Assembly: GCF_001571265.1 (NCBI RefSeq)
Contig: NZ_BCTL01000006.1
Span: forward strand, 1-64,000
Source of the DNA: Cedecea neteri NBRC 105707 = ATCC 33855
GTDB taxonomy: Bacteria > Pseudomonadota > Gammaproteobacteria > Enterobacterales > Enterobacteriaceae
DNA: 64,000 bases
Direction of reading: 5' to 3'
Shown here: one piece after another, positions 53,525 through 63,393 of the stretch
Numbering within the stretch: position 1 is the stretch's first letter
How the letters are laid out: the number at the start of each line of letters is the position of its first letter
Notes under the pieces: generated by a model
Databases searched by the model: none
What the model was told of the DNA's origin: nothing
The model's input: the letters and a program-made list of their open reading frames with translations, nothing else
Made by a program: the position numbers and the translations under genes

Positions 53525-55802
53525 ATTTCTCTGCCCAGACGAGGGAGTTATTTGCCGCACAGCCGTTGGCCAGCCGGGAAGACGGGATATCCATGGTGAG
53601 TACGTTAACCGCGCCGTTTTTACACAGCCTGTTTTCATCCAGATCGGGCCATGCGCCCTGGTGGATGCAAACCACGCCGGGCCTGATACCGTCGGTCACC
53701 TGAGCGCCGACCAATACCTGGCCGCGAGCGTTCCATACCCGCACTAAATCACCGTGAGCGATGCCGCGCGCTTTGGCGTCAATCGGGTGAAGCGTAATGG
53801 GCTCTCGCCCGGCAATGGCGTACTGGTCGCGAAGTCCGGCATAGTTCAGCTGGCTGTGCAGGCGGTGGGCCGGATGAGATGAGAGCAACTGCAACTGTCC
53901 GGAAGCGGCATTGCCCTGCCATTCGTCCGGCGCCAGCCAGCTTGGGTGCGGCGGGCAGTCGGCATAACCAAAGCTGGCGATGCGTTCGGAGTAAATCTCA
54001 ATTTTACCGCTCGGCGTTTTGAGTGGGTTTTCCTGAGGATTATCACGAAAATCCGAGAAGCGAATGAATTTGGCATTTTTCGCATTTTCTGGCATTTCTA
54101 TCAGCTGGTTAGCTGCCCAGAATTCTTTAAAATCCGGGAGCGCGATCTGCTGCGTAGCACCACGTTGACGGGCGATGTTATAAAAAGCCTCGAGCCATTC
54201 AAGTTCGCTTTTCCCTTCACTGAATCGCTCTTTACCGCCTGCTTCCCATTTTTCACTCAGTTCAGCAAAAATATCAAAATCGTTCCACGCTTCCCCCTGC
54301 GGGGCAACGACCTGTTTCATGGGAACCAGATGCTGATTGCTGTAATCACCGGTCATCGTCATGTCGTTCCGCTCGAACGACGTGGTCACCGGCAGAACGA
54401 TATCGGCGTGTTTTGCCGCCGCCGTCCAGAAACATTCGGAGATAACGATCAGCTCAGGTTTTTGCCAGGCTGCGGCAAGGCGATTGGTGTCCTGATGATG
54501 GGTGAAGTTACTGCCACCCGCCCACCAAAGCATACGAATATCCGGGAAGGTGTGCTGCTGCCCGTTGTGCTGATACTCCATGCCTGGGTTTTCCAGCGCT
54601 TCGACGATGCGCGCCACGGGAATTTTCTCCACGGCATCCGTTCCGCCCTTAAGAGATCCCTGCAGGGAACCGAGAACCGCTGCGCTGCGGGTCGGGTTGC
54701 CGCCGTTGGCAAAATGGTAAGAGAGACCAAAGCCGCCGCCTGGGGTGCCAATCTGCCCCAGCATGGCGGCCAGCGTAACCAGCATCCAGTGTTTTTGTTC
54801 GCCGTACTGCTGGCGCTGCATGCCCCAGCCTGCCATCAGCATGGTGCGCTTGTGGCTGAAAAGGTCTGCCAGTTTTTCGATGGTTACCGCCGGAATACCG
54901 CAGATCTCAGCGGCCCAGGCCGCGTTTTTCGAAATGCCGTCGGCTTTGCCGAGCAGATAGGCCTCAAACTTCTCGTAGCCGTAGGTGCAGCGGGCAAGGA
55001 AATCACTATCGTGCCTGCCGTGAATAACCAGCGTGTGGGCAATGCCGAGCATCAGCGCTACGTCGGTACCCATATGCGGCGCGATCCATTCGGCACGTTC
55101 ACCGAAGAAATCCACCGTTTCAGAGCGCATCGGGTCGATGGCAATAATCGTTTTGCCGCTATTTTTTAGCTGCTCGAAGTACTTCACGCCCTGCTCGTCG
55201 CTGGCATTCCAGGCGATTTTCAGCGTGTTGAGCGGGTTCGCGCTCCACAGCACCACCACGTCGCTGTGCTCAAGCAGCAGCGGCCAGCTGGTCTGTTGCT
55301 GATAAACCTCATTGGAGCCCACCACGTAGGGCATGATCACCTGCGCGGCACCGGTCGAGTAGTCGCCGGAATGCCCGGTATAGCCGCCCGCCAGGCTCAT
55401 GTAGCGTTGAAGCAGCGTGGAGGCTTTGTGCAGCACGCCGTTGGAGCGCCAGCCGTAGGAACCCGCGAAAATGGCCGCCGGGCCGTAGCTTTCGCGAATA
55501 CGTTTGTGCTGCTGGTGGATAAGCGTCAGGGCGTCATCCCAGCTGATGCGGACATAGTCATCTTTCCCGCGAGTGCCCTGTGGGTTCTCGGGCGAGGCCA
55601 GAAACCCTTTACGAGCCATAGGAAACGCAACGCGGGCCTTGCTATGGACCTGGTCTGGTACCGCGCTTTGCAGCGAGTTTTGATGACCGGTTTCAAGCGC
55701 GCCGCGAGAGCGGTAAACCCGTTCCCCGTCGGTTTCGACCAGCATGGGGCCCCAGTGTGCGGCAGTGAGGATCTGTTTGCGTGTAGGTGATGTATTGGCC
55801 AA
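53472..55802 (-). CDS. bisC: Biotin sulfoxide reductase BisC
   Basis: A 776-residue cytoplasmic molybdenum-cofactor enzyme of the DMSO-reductase family, reducing biotin sulfoxide and methionine sulfoxide; E. coli BisC is 777 or so. The molybdenum serine is in [15 protein letters not shown]-binding segments include [34 protein letters not shown] and [18 protein letters not shown]. No iron-sulfur Cys motif and no twin-arginine signal, as expected. The start is a TTG at 55802 with GGAG 6 bases before it, giving [20 protein letters not shown], which matches E. coli. It converges on yiaC with overlapping ends. Confidence 0.95.
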   Translation of the reverse strand: MANTSPTRKQILTAAHWGPMLVETDGERVYRSRGALETGHQNSLQSAVPDQVHSKARVAFPMARKGFLASPENPQGTRGKDDYVRISWDDALTLIHQQHKRIRESYGPAAIFAGSYGWRSNGVLHKASTLLQRYMSLAGGYTGHSGDYSTGAAQVIMPYVVGSNEVYQQQTSWPLLLEHSDVVVLWSANPLNTLKIAWNASDEQGVKYFEQLKNSGKTIIAIDPMRSETVDFFGERAEWIAPHMGTDVALMLGIAHTLVIHGRHDSDFLARCTYGYEKFEAYLLGKADGISKNAAWAAEICGIPAVTIEKLADLFSHKRTMLMAGWGMQRQQYGEQKHWMLVTLAAMLGQIGTPGGGFGLSYHFANGGNPTRSAAVLGSLQGSLKGGTDAVEKIPVARIVEALENPGMEYQHNGQQHTFPDIRMLWWAGGSNFTHHQDTNRLAAAWQKPELIVISECFWTAAAKHADIVLPVTTSFERNDMTMTGDYSNQHLVPMKQVVAPQGEAWNDFDIFAELSEKWEAGGKERFSEGKSELEWLEAFYNIARQRGATQQIALPDFKEFWAANQLIEMPENAKNAKFIRFSDFRDNPQENPLKTPSGKIEIYSERIASFGYADCPPHPSWLAPDEWQGNAASGQLQLLSSHPAHRLHSQLNYAGLRDQYAIAGREPITLHPIDAKARGIAHGDLVRVWNARGQVLVGAQVTDGIRPGVVCIHQGAWPDLDENRLCKNGAVNVLTMDIPSSRLANGCAANNSLVWAEKFTGPAPAVTAFDPPASP

Positions 55803-56060
55803 TTTGGGCTCCGCGATGGCAGGCGGTGGGTTCTATGCCCACACATTTATGACAACGATAAAGAATACTTACCGGAATTTTCTACACGATTTGCCGCCAT
55901 AATCAATCGCCGGATTCGCACCACCGGCGCAGGCCCGGCGAATCCGATTGCCAGCAACAGCACCGCGGGCGGTAAAGCACAGAATCGTCGCGTAGCAATT
56001 ACTCTGAGTCCTTTGGGTTAATCTTGCTCACAGCGGTTCAGATTTTCCGATAACCGCGTA
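55803..56060. other. Gap between bisC and bcsG with a long inverted repeat
   Basis: Besides the bisC promoter region, the gap carries CGGATTCGC (55911-55919) and GCGAATCCG (55938-55946), a perfect 9-base-pair stem around an 18-base GC-rich loop. It resembles a REP-type element but only one copy is seen in the window. No ORF of note. Confidence 0.45.
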
Positions 56061-56091
56061 AAAAAAACCGGCGCTCAAGGCACCGGTTTTT
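56061..56091 (-). terminator. bcsEFG terminator
   Basis: On the minus strand AAAACCGG / CCGGTTTT with an 11-base loop runs into eight Ts, 20 bases after the bcsG stop. Confidence 0.9.
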
Positions 56092-56110
56092 AATCGTCTA
56101 AACGCAAACC

Positions 56111-57793
56111 TTATTGTGGATAAGGCACCCAGTCGCCGCCGCTCAGGCGGACATAAGGCTTATCCTGGTACTTCAGTACCACCGCCGTAGCATTTTCAGA
56201 AACCGGGGCGGTTTGCGGCAGGTTGCCGGTCAGCGTGCTCCAGTCGACCTGGTCGGCGACAAAGTTCTTGCCGTCCACCGAGCGTGAAACTAGCTCAGAA
56301 ATCGCCAGATAGCTGCTTGGCTGGTTGATTTCAATGGCGTCGCCGTTGTGCGGGGCTTTCATACCGATGAACTTCACGCCCGCCGGTACGTGGGTGATGT
56401 CAGGGCTTGGGATGTCACGCAGCCCGGAAACCTGCATTTTGTCGCCTTTCAGCGCCGCACCGTGCTCCGGCACAATCACCACCATCACTTTGCGGTTCGA
56501 CTTCTCAAGCTCGGTCAAGAACGAATCTAGCTCATCAAACAGCTTCTGCGCCCGTGCTTTATAGTCGGCCGTTTTGCTGTTGCCTGGGTAATGGTTACCG
56601 TCGTGCAGCGGCACCAGGTTGTAGAAGGTGGCCGTACGTGGATTCGCGCCGTCATTTTGCTCACCCTGCAGCCAGCGCTGCAGTACTGCGGTATCGTCGT
56701 AGATTGGCGAATTATCAAATGCCAGCAGATCGCTCGGCAGCCCGCTTTGATCCATCAGCGGAACCTGAACGCCGCCGTATTCACGCACTTCTTTCAGGAA
56801 GTTACCGAATACGCCGTTGTGATCCATCATAAGCTGCTGTTTGAAGCCGAGACGGGCCAAATCATCAAACAGATAGCATTGATTGCCCGCAGGCTCATAA
56901 AGCCCTTTGTGGGACGACTGCCCGCAGCTCGCGCGAAGCAGACGGATAGCCGCCGGGCCGCTGTAGGAGGTTGCCGAGTTGAAGTTTTTAAACAGAATAT
57001 CAAAGTGTTTCCACAGCGGGTGCGAACTGAGGCCAACTGCCTCGATGTCGGACCATGAGAGGGAACAAATATTGATAATCAGCAGTTCAAATGGCTGCGC
57101 GTCGGCCGGCAACGCGTCCGGGAATTTGGTCTGACGTTTGGCTTCGCTGGCGTAGAAACTGCTCAGCCAGGCGGTAATATTGTCGCTTGTCGGTGGGGCC
57201 GTTTGTGCCGGGATATCACCAGGAACAGGCGCCAGCGCTGTGCCGGAAGCCGTTGATCCGACCGTATTGCCAGTACTGACGGACGCCGTTGTTTGAGACG
57301 TGGAAGGCAGTAAAGAGATAGCCGGGCCTGCCACCGTTAATACGTTGAGCCAAACCAGGATAGCCACGACAAACACCGTGACGCGAAGCCACTGGGAAAC
57401 AAAAAGCCATGCGACCAGCAGGACAAACGCTGCGCCGATCATTTGCCAGTTAACAAAGCGGGTTACCAGGTCGAGAAGGTAGTCCGCGCTGAAGCCGACG
57501 ACCTGCGAGCCCTGGCTCATCATGCTGTCGATGCCGGGTAGCCAGGTATCGTGCCAGAACAGGCCTATCCCCACGGGGAGGGCAATCCAGTTACGCAGCT
57601 TGTGTAACTTAAGCGGTGGCAGCGGGAACAATAAAAAGGCAACAAAGACCAGGTTCGCCAGCGGGTGAAAATTTAGATAGCCGGTCCACAGCAGCCCGAA
57701 CTTCAACAGGAAGTAGTAGTTCCAGCCACCCAGACCACGCCAGTATTGCAGGAAATAAGCTGGCGACTTTGCCGTTTGAGAGTGATTAGTCAT
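56111..57793 (-). CDS. bcsG: Cellulose phosphoethanolamine transferase BcsG
   Basis: A 560-residue inner-membrane enzyme that transfers phosphoethanolamine to nascent cellulose, giving the modified polymer of the E. coli-type system. Four or so N-terminal membrane helices (residues 25-165) are followed by a Ser/Thr-rich linker and a zinc-dependent alkaline-phosphatase-fold domain; the catalytic serine lies in NFNSATSYSGPAAIRLLRASCGQ, and VIVPEHGAAL supplies metal ligands. The start overlaps the bcsF end by 8 bases. Confidence 0.95.
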   Translation of the reverse strand: MTNHSQTAKSPAYFLQYWRGLGGWNYYFLLKFGLLWTGYLNFHPLANLVFVAFLLFPLPPLKLHKLRNWIALPVGIGLFWHDTWLPGIDSMMSQGSQVVGFSADYLLDLVTRFVNWQMIGAAFVLLVAWLFVSQWLRVTVFVVAILVWLNVLTVAGPAISLLPSTSQTTASVSTGNTVGSTASGTALAPVPGDIPAQTAPPTSDNITAWLSSFYASEAKRQTKFPDALPADAQPFELLIINICSLSWSDIEAVGLSSHPLWKHFDILFKNFNSATSYSGPAAIRLLRASCGQSSHKGLYEPAGNQCYLFDDLARLGFKQQLMMDHNGVFGNFLKEVREYGGVQVPLMDQSGLPSDLLAFDNSPIYDDTAVLQRWLQGEQNDGANPRTATFYNLVPLHDGNHYPGNSKTADYKARAQKLFDELDSFLTELEKSNRKVMVVIVPEHGAALKGDKMQVSGLRDIPSPDITHVPAGVKFIGMKAPHNGDAIEINQPSSYLAISELVSRSVDGKNFVADQVDWSTLTGNLPQTAPVSENATAVVLKYQDKPYVRLSGGDWVPYPQ

Positions 57794-57980
57794 GTTGATG
57801 GTCTGCCCTGGCGGAAGTTCGGCGCAGCGTGCCGGCCGATTTTACATAGCGTGGTTTTAAAAACATCAGCCGTACCGAGGCGGTAAGGCGGGGAAGCCAG
57901 CGGTGAGCGGTGTAGCCCAGCGGAATAAAAACGATCGCGCAAAGCACGACGAGCTGAATGATGTCGGTGAGGTTCATCAT
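57786..57980 (-). CDS. bcsF: Membrane peptide BcsF
   Basis: A 64-residue single-pass membrane protein (helix about residues 5-25, LTDIIQLVVLCAIVFIPLGY) with a basic tail PRYVKSAGTLRRTSARADH; the motif KPRYVK.AGTLRRT is shared with E. coli BcsF. It recruits BcsE to the membrane and works with BcsG. The ATG at 57980 overlaps the bcsE stop (ATGA); a second ATG follows at once. Confidence 0.92.
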   Translation of the reverse strand: MMNLTDIIQLVVLCAIVFIPLGYTAHRWLPRLTASVRLMFLKPRYVKSAGTLRRTSARADHQHD

Positions 57981-59538
57981 TGTGTCTGCTCCCTCGGAGT
58001 ATCATCAAGCAGCGTGACAGGCGTTGGCTGTCGGCGCCAGCTATGCCCTTCGCGGCTTACATGGCGAACGCTATTCAGGTCGAGCGTGGCGGCCAGCGGT
58101 TTCACCCATTTTTCCGGGCTCAGGGCCTGCATTTGGAGTATTTCGGCGGCGATTTGGCTGTCTTCAAACCACACCATGCGGTTGGTGAAGATGTCGTTCA
58201 CCGGCAGCGGGAAAATGTGGTTCAGCGCGGTATCGAGATCGTTAATGCGGCAGAACGAGAGGAACAGCATCAGCCGGTTTTCTCCGATAGTCACGATATC
58301 ACCCATGCGGTTCGGCCGGCACAGCGTAAGCGCTTGCTCAACTCGCAGCCCCGGCACAGGGCGCAGCGCGACCATAACGCCTTTGCCGTCTGCCGGCAGC
58401 AGTGCATTGTTCATCAGCGTGCTGATGCCGCTGCAGAAGACGTCCCACTTCTGGTAGCCGCGCAGCTTCAGCGGCTGCATCTGGTCGATCAGCACGGTAA
58501 TATCTTCCGGAACGTGGCGGGTAAACTTCACGCCCTGCACGCTTTCTATCATGGTCAGGCAGCGCGAAAGCGGGGCATTCCACGGAATAATTAGCGTTGC
58601 GCCGCAGCCCAGCAAAAGTCGTTCATCGGTGGCTCGCAGGCTGGCCTGGTTTTCTCGCACAATCAGTTTCAGTGCACTGCCGCGCTGGCGGCGAAGCGAA
58701 TGAATCTGGCGAGCGATACTGTTAATTTGGCTATTCTGGGCTAGCGAGAAAATGATCGTCGCGGCCTGCGCGGTTCGCGCGGCATCAACAGTTGCTCATT
58801 GTTTTCGAAGAGCTGCCAGTTTTCCGAAAGGGCAGGGGCACCTTCCAGAACGGCAATGTGGCTGAGGACGCGCTTTTCATCGCTACGCGGCTGCGGTGAG
58901 CTTTCGGCATCTTCTACAATTTGCCATTTCCCGTTTTGCCAGTGGACGTTAAGCTGCTGATCGGCCGTGACGCCTTTCTCGTTACACCAAAAGGCGATGT
59001 CATAACGATGAATATCGCTTTGCGCTCGCAGACTGGCAAGCCCGGACAGGCTTCGGTGCTCACTGACTAATAATGAGAATTGTTTGTCATTATTATTTCC
59101 GACATTGACAAAAAGCAGGCTGCACTTATTGCGTTCGGTCCATTTTCCCATTGCGGTGAGCCAATGACGTAAATCTGCCGGGGGGATATTCTCCCAGACG
59201 TTATCTGAGCTTAAGAGTATAAAAAAGTAGTGTTCGGGATTAATGCTGCACATCAAATCCCGGCGCAGCGCATTGAGCCCATTGATGGACGAAGGCATAG
59301 TAAAAAGACGTATTTTTTCCGGCCCTTCAGCCGAATCGAGCTTTATCGCCTGTTTAAGCTTTGCCGACATTGAAACGACGGCAACTTTTGCCTCCGGCTG
59401 TTGGGCGGCAACTGTTTGATTAACCAGATTTATTGCATCACCCTGACTTTCTACGTTTAGCCACCAGACGCCACCTGTGGGCATATGGTTCAATTCGTTC
59501 CACAACGAACGGATGCCAAGCGAAAATATGGGTTCCAT
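57977..59538 (-). pseudogene. bcsE: c-di-GMP-binding BcsE, split by a one-base frameshift
   Basis: The N-terminal part (from the ATG at 59538, AGGGGACGCC before it) matches BcsE up to ENWQLFENNEQLL and then runs into a stop at 58741. The reading frame one base over continues without a break as DAARTAQAATIIFSLAQNSQ through SLRRQRGSALKLIVRENQASL and the rest of BcsE to 57977. At 58787-58788 two A's stand where three would restore the frame (Leu-Phe-Asp, as in E. coli LFNEARTAQAAT), so one base seems lost. Restored, the protein would be about 520 residues, against 523 in E. coli. The C-terminal GIL domain still has the c-di-GMP motif RMGD in LCRPNRMGDIVTIG. A truncated 265-residue N-part could be made; the C-part has a possible GTG start at 58660. 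Confidence 0.85.
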
Positions 59539-59711
59539 GGCGTCCCCTGGAGATAAATTAGTATGTATGTCAGTTTACTAGCGTAAGCTCAGAAAGAAAC
59601 CTACCATTGAAAATAAACAGCATCAGTTTTAGCATTGTAAAACATTTTTCGTTTTCCGGACATTTGCCGTTATCACTGGTGACGAAACCTGACCGAGGGA
59701 TGATAACCAAA
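59539..59711. promoter_or_regulatory. Divergent bcsE / bcsR control region
   Basis: 173 AT-rich bases between bcsE and bcsR. Both cellulose transcription units of the E. coli-type cluster start here. I see no clear hexamer pair at normal spacing. The bcsR frame is open from 59607, which reduces confidence in where the leader ends. Confidence 0.4.
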
Positions 59712-59897
59712 ATGCAAGATGAAGAGACTGGCAATGCTCAGGAAAACAAGCTTGTTTATGCCTTCCAAAATGATTTTCTGGCGCTAAGTAAAGCATTTTC
59801 ACTGCCGGAAATAGATTACACCGATATATCGCAGCGAGAACAACTGGCGGCGGCAATTAAACGTTGGCCGCTGCTGGCTGAATTAACGCAACAATAG
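59712..59897 (+). CDS. bcsR: Cellulose accessory protein BcsR
   Basis: A 61-residue protein that binds BcsQ and stabilises the synthase. FQNDFLALSKAFSLPEIDY and ISQREQLAAAIKRWPLLAEL match E. coli BcsR (62 residues). The frame is open 35 codons upstream, but starting at 59712 gives the family length; GAGGG lies about 12 bases before it, a little far. A start at 59700 would add four residues. bcsQ follows after 12 bases. Confidence 0.9.
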   Translation: MQDEETGNAQENKLVYAFQNDFLALSKAFSLPEIDYTDISQREQLAAAIKRWPLLAELTQQ

Positions 59898-59909
59898 GGA
59901 GTAGGCCTG

Positions 59910-60644
59910 ATGGCTGTCATTGGGTTGCAGGGGCTGCGTGGTGGCGTAGGGACGACATCTATCACCGCGGCGCTTGGTTGGTCGTTGCAGCAACTTGGGG
60001 AATCGGTACTGGTGATAGATATTTCACCAGATAATCTGCTGCGCCTTTTTTATAACATTGATTTTGCAGAGCCCAAGGGCTGGGCGCGCGCCATGCTGGA
60101 TAACGAAGACTGGCGTAAAAGCGCTTGGCGCTATACCAGCCACCTTGACGTGTTGCCGTTTGGTCAGCTTAGCCCGGCCGAGCATGAAACGTTCGATACG
60201 GTGGAAAAGGCCCTTGGGCAGTTCAGTCATTTTCTTGCCGACTTGAAAGCAAGCCAGCAGTATCAGTGGATTTTGCTGGATCTCCCCCACGGCTTTAACG
60301 CCCTGACCCGTCAGATTCTGGCGCAAACCGACAGCGTGGTGACGGTGGTTAAACCGGACACCAACTGCCACATCCGTTTGCATCAGCAGGCCTTGCCACA
60401 AGGGGCGTATATCCTGGTGAACTATCTGCTGGTGGCGAGCCAGCTGCAGGATGATATCTACCAGGTTTGGCTTCAGAGCCAGCGCACGATGATCCCGATT
60501 GTTCTCCACCGCGATGAGGCGATGGCCGAAAGTGCTGCGGTAAAACAGCCACTTGGTGAGTACCGTCCGGATTCGCTGATTGCTGAGGAAATCATGACGC
60601 TCGCCAATTGGATCCTGTTGAACCTTTCAGGGAAAAAGGCATGA
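59910..60644 (+). CDS. bcsQ: BcsQ of the E. coli-type cluster
   Basis: A 244-residue MinD/ParA-like protein. The P-loop reads GLRGGVGTTSIT: both lysines of the canonical KGGVGKT are replaced (R10 and T15), the same unusual form as E. coli BcsQ. Other matches are ESVLVIDISPDNLLRL, LLDLPHGFNALTRQI and IVLHRDEAMAESAAVKQPLGEY. Unlike E. coli K-12, whose gene has a stop codon early in the frame, this one is intact. The stop overlaps the bcsA start (ATGA). Confidence 0.95.
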   Translation: MAVIGLQGLRGGVGTTSITAALGWSLQQLGESVLVIDISPDNLLRLFYNIDFAEPKGWARAMLDNEDWRKSAWRYTSHLDVLPFGQLSPAEHETFDTVEKALGQFSHFLADLKASQQYQWILLDLPHGFNALTRQILAQTDSVVTVVKPDTNCHIRLHQQALPQGAYILVNYLLVASQLQDDIYQVWLQSQRTMIPIVLHRDEAMAESAAVKQPLGEYRPDSLIAEEIMTLANWILLNLSGKKA

Positions 60645-63250
60645 GTCATCTGGCCTCCTGGCTGTTACTCCCTGCTGCCAGCCAGCGGTTGGGAGAGCGT
60701 TATCATACTTTCCGCCGTAACGGCGCGCCGATATTCAGCGCGATGCTGGGCTGCATCACCTTTATTCTGGCCTGGATTTTTCTGCCGCTTGAAGGCCCCC
60801 GCTGGCAGCGTATACGTGACGGACACGATCGATTTTATCCGCACATTAATCCGGACAGGCCGCGCCCGCTGGATGTTGTCCGTTACGGTATCCAAAGCCT
60901 GTGGTTATTGCTTCGCGCAGGCGGGCAAGCCGGGCGGCCGCGTATGCGCTCCTTTGGCCAGATACAGGCCTGGCGCGAGAGCTGGCATGGCTGGCTGGAT
61001 AAGCTGCCGGAAAACTTTAGCCATCGGACGCAGCATTTAGACCAGAAGAAAGAGCTGGGTCATATTAGCCATACCGCCCGGCGGATCCTTCTGGGCGTGA
61101 TTGTTGTCTTTTCGGCCATTCTGGCACTGCTGTGTATTACTCAGCCGTTTAACCCATTATCGCAGTTCATCTTCCTGATGCTTCTATGGGGCGTGGCGCT
61201 GTTGGTTCGCCGGTTGCCTGGGCGTTTTGCCGCACTGATGCTGATTGTGCTGTCGCTCACCGTGTCTTGCCGCTACATCTGGTGGCGCTACACCTCAACC
61301 CTGAACTGGAACGACCCGCTCAGTCTTGCCTTCGGCCTGGGGCTGCTGTTTGCTGAGACGTATGCCTGGCTGGTGCTGGTGATGGGGTATTTCCAGGTGG
61401 TGTGGCCGCTTAACCGCCAGCCGGTGCCTATGCCAAAAGACATGGATACCTGGCCGGTGGTCGATATTTTTGTACCGACCTACAACGAAGAACTTCACGT
61501 CGTGAAAGGGACAATCTACGCCTCATTGGGCATAGACTGGCCGAAGGACAAGCTGAATATCTGGATTCTTGATGACGGCGGGCGTGACGAATTTAAGCAG
61601 TTTGCCAATATGGTCGGAGTGAATTACATCGCTCGCCCAACGCATGAGCACGCCAAAGCGGGGAACATCAATAACGCGCTGAAGCATGCCAAAGGTGACT
61701 TCGTCGCCATCTTCGACTGCGACCACGTGCCCACGCGATCCTTCCTGCAGTTGACCATGGGCTGGTTCTTCAAAGAGAAGTCGCTGGCCATGATGCAGAC
61801 CCCGCACCATTTCTTCTCACCCGATCCGTTCGAGCGCAACCTTGGCCGTTTTCGTAAAACGCCTAACGAAGGCACGCTGTTTTACGGGCTGGTACAGGAC
61901 GGGAATGATATGTGGGATGCCACGTTCTTCTGCGGCTCTTGTGCGGTGATTCGCCGCGGTCCGCTGGATGAAATCGGCGGTATTGCCGTTGAAACGGTGA
62001 CCGAAGATGCGCACACTTCGCTGCGTCTGCACCGGAGAGGTTATACCTCAGCGTACCTGCGTATTCCGCAGGCTGCCGGGCTGGCAACGGAAAGCCTTTC
62101 GGCACATATCGGGCAGCGTATTCGCTGGGCGCGGGGGATGACGCAGATATTCCGTCTCGACAACCCGTTCTTCGGCAAAGGGCTGAAGTTTGCCCAGCGG
62201 CTCTGTTATGCCAACGCCATGTTCCACTTCCTGTCGGGGATACCGCGGCTTATCTTCCTGACGGCACCGCTGGCGTTCTTGCTGTTCCATGCCTATATCA
62301 TTTACGCCCCGGCCATCATGATTGCGCTGTTTGTTTTGCCGCATATGATTCATGCCAGCCTGACTAACTCCAAAATTCAGGGCAAATATCGCCACTCGTT
62401 CTGGAGCGAAATTTACGAAACGGTGCTGGCCTGGTACATCGCCCAGCCGACGCTGGTGGCATTGTTTAATCCGCACAAAGGGAAATTCAACGTGACCGCG
62501 AAAGGCGGGCTGGTTGAAAACGAGTATGTGGATTGGGTCATCACGCGTCCGTACCTGATTTTAGTGCTGATTAACCTTCTGGGCGTTGCCTTCGGGGCAT
62601 GGCGCTTCTTCTATGGCCCGGAAAACGAAGCGCTAACGGTGGTAGTGAGCCTGCTGTGGGTGTTCTACAACTTGATAATACTGGGCGGTGCAGTGGCCGT
62701 TTCCGTTGAGAGTAAGCAGGTCCGGCGCGCGCATCGCGTTGAAATCGCCATGCCGGCAGCGCTGGCGCGTGAAGATGGTCACCTCTTCCCATGCACCGTA
62801 CATGATTACTCCGATGGCGGGGTAGGGATCAAGATTCATGGCCCAACTCAAGTGCTGGAAGGGCAGAAAGTGAATCTGTTGCTGAAGCGCGGGGCGCAAG
62901 AGTTCTACTTCCCGGCACAGGTCGTGAGGGTCTTTGGCGACGAAGTTGGCCTACAGCTGGCTCAGATGACCACCAAGCAACACATCGACTTTATTCAATG
63001 TACTTTTGCCCGCGCCGACACCTGGGCGCTGTGGCAAGACAGTTTCCCTGAGGATAAGCCGCTGGAAAGTCTGGTGGATATTCTCAAGCTTGGATTCCGG
63101 GGCTACCGGCACCTTGCGGAGTTCGCTCCACCGTCATTGAAGTTTGTTTTCCACGCGATCACCGTGCTGGTGGACTGGATTGTGTCGTTTATTCCGCACA
63201 GCCCGACGACCGAATCAGCAAAACGGCGGACCTTGTCTGCATTGGCTTAA
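60641..63250 (+). CDS. bcsA: Cellulose synthase catalytic subunit BcsA, E. coli-type cluster
   Basis: An 869-residue GT2 cellulose synthase. Residues 1-140 are the extra N-terminal region of E. coli-type BcsA. The catalytic motifs are DDG 311-313, DCD 359-361, TED 454-456 and QRIRW 492-496. The PilZ domain has RRAHR (695-699) and DYSDGG (722-727), both c-di-GMP contacts. The frame opens at 60608, but the ATG at 60641 overlaps the bcsQ stop and follows AGGGAAAAAGGC, and it gives the conserved SHLASWLLLP start. It is followed by a 139-base gap before bcsB, unusual for this operon. Confidence 0.97.
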   Translation: MSHLASWLLLPAASQRLGERYHTFRRNGAPIFSAMLGCITFILAWIFLPLEGPRWQRIRDGHDRFYPHINPDRPRPLDVVRYGIQSLWLLLRAGGQAGRPRMRSFGQIQAWRESWHGWLDKLPENFSHRTQHLDQKKELGHISHTARRILLGVIVVFSAILALLCITQPFNPLSQFIFLMLLWGVALLVRRLPGRFAALMLIVLSLTVSCRYIWWRYTSTLNWNDPLSLAFGLGLLFAETYAWLVLVMGYFQVVWPLNRQPVPMPKDMDTWPVVDIFVPTYNEELHVVKGTIYASLGIDWPKDKLNIWILDDGGRDEFKQFANMVGVNYIARPTHEHAKAGNINNALKHAKGDFVAIFDCDHVPTRSFLQLTMGWFFKEKSLAMMQTPHHFFSPDPFERNLGRFRKTPNEGTLFYGLVQDGNDMWDATFFCGSCAVIRRGPLDEIGGIAVETVTEDAHTSLRLHRRGYTSAYLRIPQAAGLATESLSAHIGQRIRWARGMTQIFRLDNPFFGKGLKFAQRLCYANAMFHFLSGIPRLIFLTAPLAFLLFHAYIIYAPAIMIALFVLPHMIHASLTNSKIQGKYRHSFWSEIYETVLAWYIAQPTLVALFNPHKGKFNVTAKGGLVENEYVDWVITRPYLILVLINLLGVAFGAWRFFYGPENEALTVVVSLLWVFYNLIILGGAVAVSVESKQVRRAHRVEIAMPAALAREDGHLFPCTVHDYSDGGVGIKIHGPTQVLEGQKVNLLLKRGAQEFYFPAQVVRVFGDEVGLQLAQMTTKQHIDFIQCTFARADTWALWQDSFPEDKPLESLVDILKLGFRGYRHLAEFAPPSLKFVFHAITVLVDWIVSFIPHSPTTESAKRRTLSALA

Positions 63251-63261
63251 CGAGATTGCTT

Positions 63262-63393
63262 ATGAAAAGGGAAGAAGCGTGGTTTTTCCCTCTTTGTAGT
63301 CGGCAACTGAAATCACGAATTGATGTTCTCTGGTGTTTCTTCCTTCGCCTGAGGTTTATCAACAGCCTGATTAATTTGATGAAAACGCGATGA
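63262..63393 (+). CDS. Unrecognised 43-residue ORF filling the bcsA-bcsB gap
   Basis: An ATG 11 bases after the bcsA stop opens a 43-codon frame with no internal stop, ending in TGA that overlaps the bcsB ATG by the ATGA pattern. The peptide starts MKREEAWFFPLCSRQL, is strongly basic (about nine Lys/Arg) and has a hydrophobic middle with aromatic and Cys residues (DVLWCFFLRLRFINSL). The ribosome site is weak (GAG, 7 bases before). bcsB itself has no good ribosome site, so this ORF could serve translational coupling. E. coli K-12 has only a short gap here. It may be a leader cistron, a true small protein or chance. Confidence 0.4.
   Translation: MKREEAWFFPLCSRQLKSRIDVLWCFFLRLRFINSLINLMKTR

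Noticed and set aside
53946-55169. A 407-codon plus-strand frame opposite bisC
   Set aside because: Antisense to bisC and without domain or ribosome-site support.
57977-58660. C-terminal bcsE part as an independent gene with a GTG start
   Set aside because: It continues a BcsE sequence that is readable without break further upstream in the same frame, so it is a fragment of a frameshifted gene rather than a separate gene.
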